A stretch of 61,729 bases of DNA from Basidiobolus meristosporus CBS 931.73 (Eukaryota; Basidiobolomycota; Basidiobolomycetes; Basidiobolales; Basidiobolaceae): assembly GCA_002104905.1 (NCBI GenBank), contig MCFE01000528.1:1-61729 (forward strand), given 5' to 3'. Within the stretch, counting starts at the first letter, position 1. Each line of letters opens with the position of its first letter. Of this stretch, positions 1 through 10,257 are shown piece after piece. The notes under the pieces were generated by a model. It was not told the origin of the DNA. It saw nothing but the letters and a program-made list of their open reading frames with translations, and searched no databases. A program made the position numbers and the translations under genes.

Positions 1-1809
1 GACCCTGCTCTTCGAAAGAACATGGTATCGGCCTTAATTCTTCTTCGTAACAGAGACATTATCTCCAGCACTAGTCTCCTATCCCTCTTCTTCACTCTCT
101 TCCGTTGTCACGACAAGAATCTTCGTGAGATGCTCTACTCGCACATTGTCAATGACATCCGCAATGCCAACACCAAACACAAGAACAACAAGCTCAACAA
201 AACATTGCAGAATTTCATGTACACCATGATTACTTCAGCCGAAGGTGCTGCCGATAACAGCAGCGAGAACGCCATCGCTGCCAAAAAGAGTTTAGATGTG
301 TGTATCGAGCTTTACAAAAAGAATGTTTGGCACGACGCCAAGACTGTCAACGTTGTTGTGGGCGCATGTTTCTCTCCCGTCACTAAGATCATGGTGACTG
401 CACTTCAGTTCTTCTTGGGAGCCGATGATGAGGAGGAATCCTCGGACGAGGACGAAGATGCGATTCCGGACATCCGTCGTATGCAACAGGTCAAGACTTT
501 TACCAAGAAAACTCGGGCCAAAAACAGAGCTCTGGACAAGGCAATTGCCACGGTGAAAAGAAAGGAGAGAAACAAGACGAAGGCGGAAAACTTCAATTTC
601 TCGGCCATTCACTTGGTGAACGATCCTCAAGGCTTCGTTGAGAAACTCTTCTCCCGTCTCAACAAAGCGTCGGAGAGATTTGAGGTCCGCTTGATGATTA
701 TGAAGTTGATCGCTCGTTTGATCGGTATCCACAAGCTCATCTTCTTGAATTTCTACACCTACCTTATTCGCTATCTTCAGCCACACCAACGCGATGTCAC
801 CCAAGTGCTGGCCTTGACCGCCCAGGCTTCCCACGAGCTGGTCCCACCTGATACTCTTGAGCCAGTCCTGATGGCCATTGCCAACAACTTCGTCACCGAG
901 AACATGTCTAGCGAAGTCATGTCCGCTGGTATGAATGGTATCCGTGAAATCTGCTCTCGCTGTCCGTTGGCCATGACCGAGACGCTTTTGCAAGACTTGA
1001 CTGAATACAAGGGTCACAGAGATAAGGGCATCATGATGGCCTCTAGGTCGTTGATTGGCCTGTTCCGTGAGATCAACCCAGAACTACTCAAGAAGAAGGA
1101 CAGAGGCAAGGGAGCCACCATGTCTCTGAAGGACTTCAAGCCTATCCAGTATGGTGAAGCGCGTGCTGCGGAGACAATTGACGGATTGGAGCTGTTGGCT
1201 AATGACAAGCCCGCCGAGGACGACGACGAGGCCGCCTGGGAGGGATGGGAGGTCGAGAGCGACGATTCCGATGGTGAGGGCGATTGGGTTGATGTACAGC
1301 ACTCGGATGATGATACCGGTGGTATCGAAGTGGCAATGGACTCTGACGATGAAGAGGAGAAACCCGTCGAAGAGGAGGAGAATAAGGAGCCCAAAGAAAA
1401 CATTGCTCTCACCAAGATCCTTACCCCTCAAGACTTTGCCAGACTTAACGAGCTGAAGATGATGAACAAGGCCGAACAGCTTACCGGTAAAAGAAAGCAA
1501 GACACCACCGAGGCCTCTGAGGAGATTGTGGACGAGTCCAGCATCCTGGGACCTAGAAAGAAGAAGAAGCAAGATTATGAAGAAAGAATTGAATCCATCA
1601 TGGCTGGTCGTGAAGGAAGACAGAAGTTCGGCTCATCTAAGGGCAAGGCTGACAGAGGCAGTACCACCAACAGAGAGAAGGCCAGAAACAAGGCCTTTAT
1701 GATGGTTGTCCACAAGCGGTCAGTCAAACAGAAGTCCAAGATGTCTCTACGTGAGAAACAGAAGCAACTCAGAACACACATCAACCATCAAAAGAAGAAG
1801 GGACACTGA
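1..1809 (+). CDS. SDA1: SDA1 family protein, 5'-truncated by window edge
   Basis: The frame is open from base 1, so the N-terminus lies outside the window; the first internal Met is at 22. SDA1 is a nucleolar protein needed for maturation and export of the 60S ribosomal subunit (family knowledge). The visible part starts inside the conserved N-terminal NUC130/SDA1 helical region (DPALRKNMVSALILLRNRD). It continues with an acidic patch (residues about 140-155), a helical middle, a long acidic segment (about residues 395-465, rich in DDDE and EEEE) and a very basic C-terminus ending NHQKKKGH. Alternating acidic and basic low-complexity tails are typical of SDA1. No intron is needed in the visible 602 codons. 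Several long antisense frames over it are shadows of its codon structure. Confidence 0.93.
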   Translation, partial: DPALRKNMVSALILLRNRDIISSTSLLSLFFTLFRCHDKNLREMLYSHIVNDIRNANTKHKNNKLNKTLQNFMYTMITSAEGAADNSSENAIAAKKSLDVCIELYKKNVWHDAKTVNVVVGACFSPVTKIMVTALQFFLGADDEEESSDEDEDAIPDIRRMQQVKTFTKKTRAKNRALDKAIATVKRKERNKTKAENFNFSAIHLVNDPQGFVEKLFSRLNKASERFEVRLMIMKLIARLIGIHKLIFLNFYTYLIRYLQPHQRDVTQVLALTAQASHELVPPDTLEPVLMAIANNFVTENMSSEVMSAGMNGIREICSRCPLAMTETLLQDLTEYKGHRDKGIMMASRSLIGLFREINPELLKKKDRGKGATMSLKDFKPIQYGEARAAETIDGLELLANDKPAEDDDEAAWEGWEVESDDSDGEGDWVDVQHSDDDTGGIEVAMDSDDEEEKPVEEEENKEPKENIALTKILTPQDFARLNELKMMNKAEQLTGKRKQDTTEASEEIVDESSILGPRKKKKQDYEERIESIMAGREGRQKFGSSKGKADRGSTTNREKARNKAFMMVVHKRSVKQKSKMSLREKQKQLRTHINHQKKKGH

Positions 1810-2338
1810 TCACCCAGTCCAGTCGCCCTTGTTCTGGCTGATTGTTTGCTCATCCCAGTTCGAGTTGCCTTTGTTGGCTTGCTCAACTCAGTCCAGAATC
1901 TATGCATCTCTACATACAGCTACACCTTAATAGATAGATAAGTGGTTTTACCAATATTTCCCGTTCTTGTATGTATAAATTTTTGTAAAAATAAAGGAAT
2001 TTATCGAAATCCAATGGGAACAATTATGGGCTTTGGTGGGCCCCTTTGCGATCAACCTCAACAATAGGGATTTGTTTATTTATTGACTACTCAGTGACAC
2101 AATCCTAATTGATGTGGTGCTCCTTCATTTCCAAATTTACTAATTTATGAATGAATGAGAATAACATCACTGGAAGACAACCAACTCCTATTTTTCAGCT
2201 GCATTCATTGGCCTGGGTGGTCCAATCTTAGAATCTTGGATTGGTGGAATGGATTCCTTTTTTTCTGAATATCTTGTCTCATCAGCTGGCTTGGCTGTAC
2301 CTCACCTCTGCTTTTGTAACTTCCTGTCTTTCATTAAT
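1810..2338. other. Intergenic, SDA1 to DUF262 gene
   Basis: AT-rich spacer of 529 bases. It contains an AATAAA-like signal (aaaataaag near 1988) suited to SDA1 3'-end formation. Short frames here are not supported by family resemblance. Nothing else was recognised. Confidence 0.5.
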
Positions 2339-3958
2339 ATGGAGCCACTGCAAAAGCCACGAAACGTCGCCCATCAATTGTACAAGCTTTATGGTTAGAT
2401 ATGGAATTCTCCACGGCCCCCCTTCCTGCCCACACTAACGCTACGCCACCTTTTCGCGTTTACAGACTTGTTAGATAGAGGCCTCATTGATTTAAGTATG
2501 GCCGTCCAGCTTCTCACCCTCCTCTTTCACCTGACTCATCTCTATTCTATTACTCTTACAGCTCCTGAATTCCAACGTGATGTGGTCTGGCCAGGTTGGT
2601 GTCTCTTTCATCTCTCCTAAAATATCTCCAGTTAGATGACTGAACCTATCCATGTAGAAAAGAAAATGTCTCATTTGATTGACTCAGTCTTGAAGAACTT
2701 TTACGTTCCGCCGGTCATTTTCTCGTGTAAGCGACTACCTGATGGGCGTGTTTTGAAGGTCTGCATTGATGGAAAACAAAGACTGACTGCCATTCGAAGG
2801 TAACTTGTGAATATCCACCTGGCAACCAAATAGACCCTGAAGTCTCAAACGCCCCTTTCCCACGAAAGATTTATGAGCAACGAAATTCCGCATCTCGATC
2901 CCTTCGAAGAAAGCTCGGTCAAGCGCTACTACAAAGAGGACCCAGCGTACCCCAAGCGGAAAACATTGACTCTCCGTGAGCAAGAAGATTTTCAATATTC
3001 CGAATTTGTGTGCAGTAGGTTTCGCTTTGATTCATCGTGCTCTGTTGTTCGTGTAGCTAACGGCGCCACTGTAGTTGAGTACACTGACTTGACGCCAACT
3101 CAAGAACACGAGATTTTCTCCAGAGTACAGTTAGGCGTTGCCCTGAGTGTTGCAGGTATGAGCTAACATCAATAAGAGAAGATATCGATCGGGATTAATT
3201 AGCTATTCCCCCACAAGAAAAACTACAGGCCATCGCCAGCCCGATGTCAAACTACGTCCGAACCATCATTGAGGACTATCCAGCACTCTCCACCATCATG
3301 GACACTAAGCGCGCACGCCCATTCCTACTAATTGGCCAAGCACTGCACATCATGCACAATGAGCCCGATCGCTTCATTTCCACCTCCCCAGCCATCGAGA
3401 AGTTCTTGAAGAGAGGGGACAATGTGGATCCCAACCTTCAAACCAAGGCGAAACGAACCTTTGAGACATACTCCACGCTGATTCGCACATACCCGGATAT
3501 ATTCGAGACACCCACTAAAATGGCCCCCATCGAGTTTGTCATGTTTTCTTATGTGATTGCTCGCTACCCAGAGCGTAACAACGAACAGCTCAGGCAAGAC
3601 CTCCGCAACATGAGAGACCATGTTCGCAACAAGTACATAGATATCCGGTTCAACACCGCAGTGTACAACTGCATCATGGACTTCATTGTTAACATCGACG
3701 ATGAAATGGAGCGTGAACCGGCGTACACCAATGGAGACAAGCGTGATTTGAGTGGCGACGAAGATAGCAGGCTAGAGTTCAAGCGCATCAAGGCTGAACC
3801 CGAAGAAGGTGAAAAGTAAGCACCCTGATATCCCAAGCGCACCCATAGCCCATTAACCAACCACCACCTTTAGCGATACTCTGAGCTTCCAACCCATCAG
3901 TGGTAAGGTTACTCAGCGACCGCAGATGTTCTCAGCGGGGAAGGCGCCCAATGCTTAA
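2339..3958 (+). CDS. DUF262 (GmrSD N-terminal-like) protein, 8 exons
   Basis: My splice model is join(2339..2393, 2466..2495, 2562..2594, 2658..2799, 2869..3014, 3075..3155, 3218..3815, 3874..3958), giving 389 residues in one frame. DUF262 signatures are clear: LTPEFQRDVVWPEKKMSHLID near residues 28-48, FYVPPVIF, the DGKQRLTAI loop near residue 80, and VEYTDL/IEYTDL followed by VQLGVALS.AEKLQAI. In bacteria this ParB/Srx-like fold is the NTPase half of GmrSD modification-dependent nucleases. Fungi carry stand-alone DUF262 proteins of unknown role (family knowledge). No HNH (DUF1524) partner is seen here. The C-terminus is charged and may be disordered. The start at 2339 gives a short exon joined by a good CTAAC/CAG acceptor. 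A further upstream exon cannot be excluded. Confidence 0.82.
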
Positions 3959-4807
3959 GTAGCACTTTCCAGGAGCACCAAGTGTACATATGAATGATGG
4001 ATAGTCAAGACAAAAAGCCAAAAAGCCAAAAAAACTCGTTTAGGCAAGCGGGAGAGAAGATAGATGGTCGCTGAGTTGATTGCCGTTTTTGACCAAATTC
4101 AAAACCAAATTAGCATATTCTCGTATCCGAGTCGCACATCACTATTCTTTGGTCCTGCTTCCTTTTTTCCCATTTATTCCATCGGTACTTTTCCAGGTTT
4201 TGTCAGTGTCATGGATATCGCGTAATTTAAATAAACGTCAGTAACCTCCCGCACGCGTAGCTTGGCGATGACAGTAAACAGAGGCCCGTCAAATCCACTG
4301 GTAATGATGTTTTCATCACCAAACTCGCTTGATCTCAGCTATCCAGGAAGCCAGTGTCATTGGCAGAAAATTTTCTTTGGTAATGTTGTTGATGTACTCC
4401 ACCCACGCCACCAATCAAACCGAATGGTGCAACATTCAATAACACTCCTGGATTCCATGGTGCGCCGAGATTGGTCAACAGCACACAGTGTACATCTTGA
4501 ATCAGACCATATCAAGGAAATCCAGAGTCGGGTTATTTATATAATCTTCCAAATACAGTGGCCGTGTATTTTCATCTGTATCGTGGTTGCTGTGTGGATT
4601 AAAAATAGCACAGATCTGCTTCTATTCCTCTTCATTTGGGCCATATTGGGGTCCTTCGATTGTCAAATATTGGGAATTTTGATCATTCTACTAAGAATCC
4701 TTGTATTTTGGTTATCATTGGCAATTTGTTTATAAACTAGGCTTTAATCCCGGCTTTCTTTTCACATCGATTCCTGCTCCTTTCACACATCAAACTTCCC
4801 CCGAAGA
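3959..4807. other. Intergenic before UAP1
   Basis: An 849-base spacer. A 157-codon plus-strand frame (4262-4735) has no recognisable domain, an ending rich in I, L and F, and no good start context, so I do not call it. The UAP1 promoter should lie at its right end. No tRNA or other RNA gene was recognised. Confidence 0.45.
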
Positions 4808-6280
4808 ATGCCCGTTTCTATCAATCAAATCGAAAGCCTCAAGGAATTTTACACTGCCGCGGGACAGGGGCATGTGTTTAACTTCTTCGATGACCTTACC
4901 CACGACGAGCAACAGTCCTTGGTAGCCCAACTGAAAGATATCGACCCCTCCCTGATCAACCGAATTTTCACCAAGTTCACCGACCCCAAACAGACCCAGC
5001 AGCTGCCAAGCGATATCAAACCTTTCCCTGCCGAACGTTCTGGCTCCATTCTCTCCGCAGATAAGGATACCATTCAGGGCTGGGAGGACATTGGTTTGAA
5101 GGCTATTGCCCAAAACCAAGTCGCAGTCATCCTGATGGCTGGCGGCCAAGGTTCTCGCCTGGGTTCTCCAGGCCCCAAGGGTTGCTACGATATTGAACTC
5201 CCTTCCCACAAGACGCTCTTCCAGCTTCAGGCAGAGCGTATTATTCGACTACAGTCCCTTGCTCAACAATACGCCCAGGACGAAAGTCTGGATGTCGTAA
5301 TTCCTTGGTATATCATGACCTCGGGGCCAACACATACCGCTACTGTGGAGCACTTTGAGCAGCACAACTACTTTGGACTCCGGAAGTCCAATGTGGTTTT
5401 CTTCAACCAAGGACTCATGCCTAGTGTCTCCAACGACGGCAAGATTTTGCTGGAGACCAAATCAAAGGTAGCCCTCTCTCCCAACGGAAACGGTGGTATC
5501 TATGACGCACTCCGCCGTGACGGTGTTCTCGACGATCTTTCCGCTCGTGGTGTGCGCTACATCCACAGCTACTGCGTGGACAACTGCCTCGTCAAAGTAG
5601 CTGACCCCATCTTCATTGGTTACTGTATTGCCAAGAATGCCGACTGCGGCAACAAGGTTGTTCGTAAGGGCTATCCTACAGAGCCAATCGGGGTTGTTTC
5701 CATTTGTAACGGCAAGCCCAAGGTTGTGGAGTATTCCGAGATTGACCCTGCCATGGCTGCGTTGACTGATTCCGAAGGACAGTTGGTGTATAAGGCGGGC
5801 AACATCGTCAACCATTTCTACACCCTCGAGTTCCTTCAACGTGTCAAGACCTTTGAAGACAAGCTCGACTACCACATTGCCAGAAAGAAGATCAAGCACA
5901 TCGACCTTGAGACTGGCGAGAAGATCATTCCCACCACTCCGAACGGAATTAAATTTGAGGTGTTTGTCTTCGACGTGTTCCCTTTCACCGAAAACCTTGC
6001 TGTCTATGAGGTCGACCGTAAAGAGGACTTCTCCCCATTGAAGAACGCCCCTGGCTCCGGAGTGGATTGCCCAGAAACCAGTCTTCGCGATATCACCCAG
6101 CGAAGCCTCCGTTTCCTCCAGAATGCCGGGGCTATTGTCGAAAACATCAAGGATGATGTCATTCCCGTGGAAATCTCCCCATTGGTTTCATATAATGGCG
6201 AAGGCCTTGAGTGCCTTGCTGGCAAAGTATTAAGCGCACCCGTCTACCTCAACACCTTGGAGGACCTCTCTAGACTTTAA
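4808..6280 (+). CDS. UAP1: UDP-N-acetylglucosamine pyrophosphorylase
   Basis: A single exon of 490 residues, the usual length for the family. The enzyme makes UDP-GlcNAc from GlcNAc-1-phosphate and UTP in the cytosol, feeding chitin, N-glycan and GPI-anchor synthesis. The nucleotide-binding signature LMAGGQGSRLGSPGPKGCYD lies at residues about 106-125. Further family blocks are WYIMTSGPTHTATVEHF, FFNQGLMP, LSPNGNGGIYDAL, YCVDNCLVKVADP and FEVFVFDVFPF. The start at 4808 directly precedes the expected N-terminal helix (SINQIESLKEFYTAAGQ). The orthologue is essential in yeast (QRI1). Codon use matches the neighbouring housekeeping genes. Confidence 0.96.
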   Translation: MPVSINQIESLKEFYTAAGQGHVFNFFDDLTHDEQQSLVAQLKDIDPSLINRIFTKFTDPKQTQQLPSDIKPFPAERSGSILSADKDTIQGWEDIGLKAIAQNQVAVILMAGGQGSRLGSPGPKGCYDIELPSHKTLFQLQAERIIRLQSLAQQYAQDESLDVVIPWYIMTSGPTHTATVEHFEQHNYFGLRKSNVVFFNQGLMPSVSNDGKILLETKSKVALSPNGNGGIYDALRRDGVLDDLSARGVRYIHSYCVDNCLVKVADPIFIGYCIAKNADCGNKVVRKGYPTEPIGVVSICNGKPKVVEYSEIDPAMAALTDSEGQLVYKAGNIVNHFYTLEFLQRVKTFEDKLDYHIARKKIKHIDLETGEKIIPTTPNGIKFEVFVFDVFPFTENLAVYEVDRKEDFSPLKNAPGSGVDCPETSLRDITQRSLRFLQNAGAIVENIKDDVIPVEISPLVSYNGEGLECLAGKVLSAPVYLNTLEDLSRL

Positions 6281-6583
6281 GCCATCCACCATTATTCCCA
6301 CTTTTTTGTAACTAATTAGAACAACATTTCCGACCCTTGTGTACTATCTATTTATTTATGCTGCTACATTACTCCATTACTCACCACCATCAACAACAAT
6401 GCCGAATTCATTAAAGATCAGTATTGCCTCCCAAACTTTATCCCGATAAATTAATTTCTTGCGTACCTTAACCAAACTACACATGCCATGACGTCAAAAG
6501 ATGGTTAGGCTTGAATCAGGAATATAGAGCTGGCGTCAATTGGCATCACAACATCCTTCCCTCATAGCTCTTGTCCCCTTCGA
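6281..6583. other. Intergenic, UAP1 to AP-3 beta
   Basis: A 303-base spacer holding the UAP1 terminator region and the AP-3 beta promoter. A CRE-like tgacgtca core is visible (atgacgtcaaaa, near 6488). This is suggestive only. Confidence 0.4.
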
Positions 6584-9394
6584 ATGGAGAACACCATGGC
6601 CGAGTATCTTAGCAAAGCTGCGGCTTTTGCTCAAAGCGCAGCCAAGATATCCAAAAAGGTTTCGGAAGGGATTGTAGAGAACGCTCGCGAGTTTGGTTTC
6701 GATTCATCTGCCCATTTCTTTGATACTTCCGAGGTGAAGCTTCGTGAGATTCACAAGAATCTGGATTCGGGCAATGACCGGGAGAAATTAGACGGCCTGA
6801 AAAGGCTCATCGCCGTATGTATCCTATGGGCTCCTGTTTTGTCTTTCCTTCTCCTCCAGAATGCTCGGACTAATTCTTGTGTTTACAGATGATATCTAAA
6901 GGCCGAGATGTCTCGGAGTTTTTCCCAGACGTAGTAAAAAATGTGGCCTCCAGTAACTTGGAAATTCGAAAGCTAGTTTACATTTACCTCCTCAGATATG
7001 CGGAACAAGAGCCTGACCTGGCGCTACTTTCTGTAAATACGTTCCAAAAGGATCTCAGCGATCAAAACCAAGTGATTCGTGCGATGGCACTTCGTGTTAT
7101 GTCGGGTATTCGGGTCCCAGTGATCAGCCCTATCGTCATGTTGGCCATAAAGAAATGCGTTACCGATCTGTCTGCTTACGTCAGAAAAACTGCTGCTCAC
7201 GCCATTCCTAAATGCTACAGGTATTCCTTCAAACCTCCAACTCTTTTGCTACACAACACTAATTGCCTACACCTGCGGGTATAGCTTGGACCCATCCCAG
7301 AAAGAGAACCTTATTGAAATCATCGAAATCTTGCTCAAGGACAAATCCGCTTTCACCATCGGCAGCGTTATAATGGCTTTTAATGAGTTATGCCCTGACA
7401 GATTTGACCTGATTCACAAGCACTATCGCAAGCTGTGCTATATGTTGATCGATACTGACGAGTGGGGCCAGATCGCCATTCTTCGCTTGCTCCTCCGTTA
7501 CGCCAGGTAATCGAAGGCTCAATTTATTTACTGGAAGGCAAACCGACATTAACATTCTACTACAGAGCACATTTCCTTGATCCCAACCGCTACGTATGCG
7601 ATTTGAAGTTGTGTACTCTCAAGGTGAAACTGTAGCTTACCTCGCTTCTATCATTTAGATCAAGGTGAGCAAGCCAAAGACCAAAAAAGAGTCCTCCTTT
7701 TACTCCGATGATGATGACTCTGCCGAATCAGAGGATCATGAAGATATCGTAGATTATGACCTTGAATTCCTCTTGAAGTCGTCGGCACCCCTAATGCAGA
7801 GCCGTAACAGCGGTGTAAGTACATTATTATCAAACGTAACCGGGCGATTTAAGCGACTGACTAAGCGACAATAACTCAAGGTGGTTATGGCTGTCTGCTC
7901 TCTGTATTATCATGCTGCACCAGCCATGGAGGTCTTCAAGGTTGGAAAACCGCTCGTACGTCTTCTAAGAACACACCCCGAGATTCAATACGTTGTCTTG
8001 ACCAACATTGCTACAATGGCTCATGAAAAACCTGTATGCATTAATAGATTTGCTATGGAGTGGTGACAAAATACTAACTAGAACACTCTTCATCAGGAAA
8101 TCTTCGAGCCATACATACAACAGTTTTTCGTACGTTCCACCGATCCCGGGTTCGTACGTAGTTTGAAGCTTCGAATCCTTACCTCCTTGGCCAACGAGAG
8201 CAACGTTTCGACTTTACTGAGGGAGTTGCAGGATTACGTGAAGTCGTCAAATAAGGAGTTTGTGAAATCAGCCATTCAAGCTATAGGCCGATGTGCTACA
8301 ACCATTCCGGAAATTGCCGATAACTGCATCCGCGGACTGATGAACTTGATCACATACCAGAACGATGCGGTGGTCGCGGAGTCTGTGGTAGTTACTCGTC
8401 GGTTGTTGCAGAGCCGACCAAACGACAATGCCAGCATGATCACTCGATTGGTCAAATCACTGGATAATATCAAAGTACCAGAAGCTCGAGCTAGCATTTT
8501 CTGGTTGGTTGGACAATACTGCCACAACCTGGAAAAGATAGCTCCCGATACACTAAGAAAGGGTGCCAAAACATTTGTGGAGGAAGTATGTTGAGATCAT
8601 GTTCAATGCAATCGATATTGATGATATGTTGACTTTTATTTGACTTTAGAATGAATTCGTCAAGCTGCAGATAGTTACCCTCGCTGCCAAATTGATGTGT
8701 TCACTTCCAACCACGCCAAAGATGAACTTGCTTTACAAATACGTGTTTACACTTGCTCGTTATGACCTGAATTACGATGTCCGTGATCGTGCACGTTTCC
8801 TCAAAGCCCTAATGGCCACGAACAACGGGGATACAGAAGGCGCCGATCAGAGCGATGCCTTGCGAAGCTATGCCAAGGAAATATTGCTCTGTGAAAAGCC
8901 TGCACCGGCCACTGAAAATCCTCTAGCAGGTATGATCTACAGCTGTATGGTTTATCTGGCAAACAAACCGCCTAAAACCAGTTCGTTTAGGACGCGACAA
9001 ATACACCATTGGGTCTATGTCCATGGTGCTAAATTCGTCTGTATTCGGATACGAATCTTTGCCAGACTGGCCGGCGGTTCAACCGGATCCCTCCTTACGT
9101 GATACCCAGGTAGGACACAGTGATCGGCCCCGTGAAATCCAGTTAACTTACGATACCTTTGGTTTTCAGGACGATGTGTTGCCTAAATCTAACAACTTCG
9201 TCGATTCCACTCGTATCACCCAATCCAAGAACAAGGAAGATTATAGCCTTGATGCCTTCTATGATTCTGAGGAAGAGACGGCTGAAGGTAAGCTATACAT
9301 GTTGTTTAATTTCATTGAATTGATGATTGACAACCCTGATACAGATGAAACTGAGGAAGATGAAGAGGACGACGATGACGATGACGATGAGTGA
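6584..9394 (+). CDS. APL6: AP-3 adaptor complex beta subunit, 11 exons
   Basis: Splice model: join(6584..6814, 6889..7220, 7285..7506, 7566..7623, 7659..7814, 7881..8033, 8097..8585, 8650..8929, 8991..9109, 9170..9287, 9345..9394), 735 residues. This is the large beta subunit of AP-3, which sorts cargo from Golgi/endosome to vacuole. The adaptin trunk matches AP3B along its length: [26 protein letters not shown], an acidic insert [74 protein letters not shown] and [10 protein letters not shown]. It ends in an acidic hinge without an appendage domain, as in several fungal Apl6 proteins. An alternative Met lies 4 codons downstream. Acidic codons continue in another frame after the stop (see findings). 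Confidence 0.93.
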
Positions 9395-10257
9395 GGGTGA
9401 CTCAAGTGAAGAAGGAACCGACGAATCTGAGGAGGACGATGGCTCAAGTGAAGAAGAGACATCTGAGGAATCTGATCAGGATGAGAAGGGCAACTTGATT
9501 CGAAAGTAGCTACCCTCAACCGATACTTATGACACCCATACACATACTTGATCTACTCTTTGTACAATAATAAAGGCACCACCTCCATTCAGCCATCGGG
9601 CAGTTTAATCAGACTGATTAGTGACAGGATAGGGTTAAGCATGTTTGATGCGATTGGGAAGAGATCTAGATTGCCTGCAAGCACTACGCGTCAAAACCAT
9701 CAATGGACCATTCTAGTGAGTGTACATATTCTGGGAAAATGTCGCTTCCACTTCACCCGCCTAGCCTTCACTGATTCGAGGGGGGAGACGACGTTTTCGG
9801 CAGCGTAGCCATAAATGGCATGATTGATATATAAGGGAAATACAGGTGCCTCGTATCACTGGCTTGGAACCTTAATGGAGAATGATGATGAACGCATCAT
9901 ATGCGAACATTGGAAAAACTCTGTCTCCATGAAGGATGATTATCCATATCCTCTGAATATTCAGAGCCCACCATCTACCCGTAGCCTTAGCCAGTAGTTC
10001 ATTTAGCTTTAATTGGGAATGTTTTGAGTTGGTATTTGCGCAGAGTTAGCACTCACGGAAGTCTGATTTTCAGTTCCCTCAGATGATCATCTCGTCATAT
10101 TCATGTTTAAGATGGCGATTCGTATCATTGGTGACAGCGCTTTATCAGCCGATTTTTATGCTTCCTGGATATTTATCTCTCTACCACCAAGCTTTCGAGT
10201 ATTCTCAATACCTTTACTTTTAATAAAGCTTGAGCTGTTGCGTCGAAGGGAAAAATC
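9395..10257. other. Intergenic, AP-3 beta to adenylate cyclase
   Basis: The first about 115 bases still read as an acidic S/E/D-rich stretch in a frame shifted from AP-3 beta. The rest is AT-rich spacer that presumably contains the cyclase promoter. No RNA gene or repeat was recognised. Confidence 0.45.

Noticed and set aside
292-1017. A 241-codon minus-strand frame over SDA1
   Set aside because: It is antisense to a conserved coding region with strong codon bias; it has no domain and no splice or promoter support.
2339-3958. A GmrSD-type restriction system
   Set aside because: Only the DUF262 half is present, in a spliced fungal gene; no HNH nuclease domain and no operon partner.
4262-4735. 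A 157-codon plus-strand frame between the DUF262 gene and UAP1
   Set aside because: Low-complexity hydrophobic ending, no family resemblance, and AT-rich intergenic composition.
5462-5899. A 145-codon minus-strand frame inside UAP1
   Set aside because: A shadow of the UAP1 coding frame.
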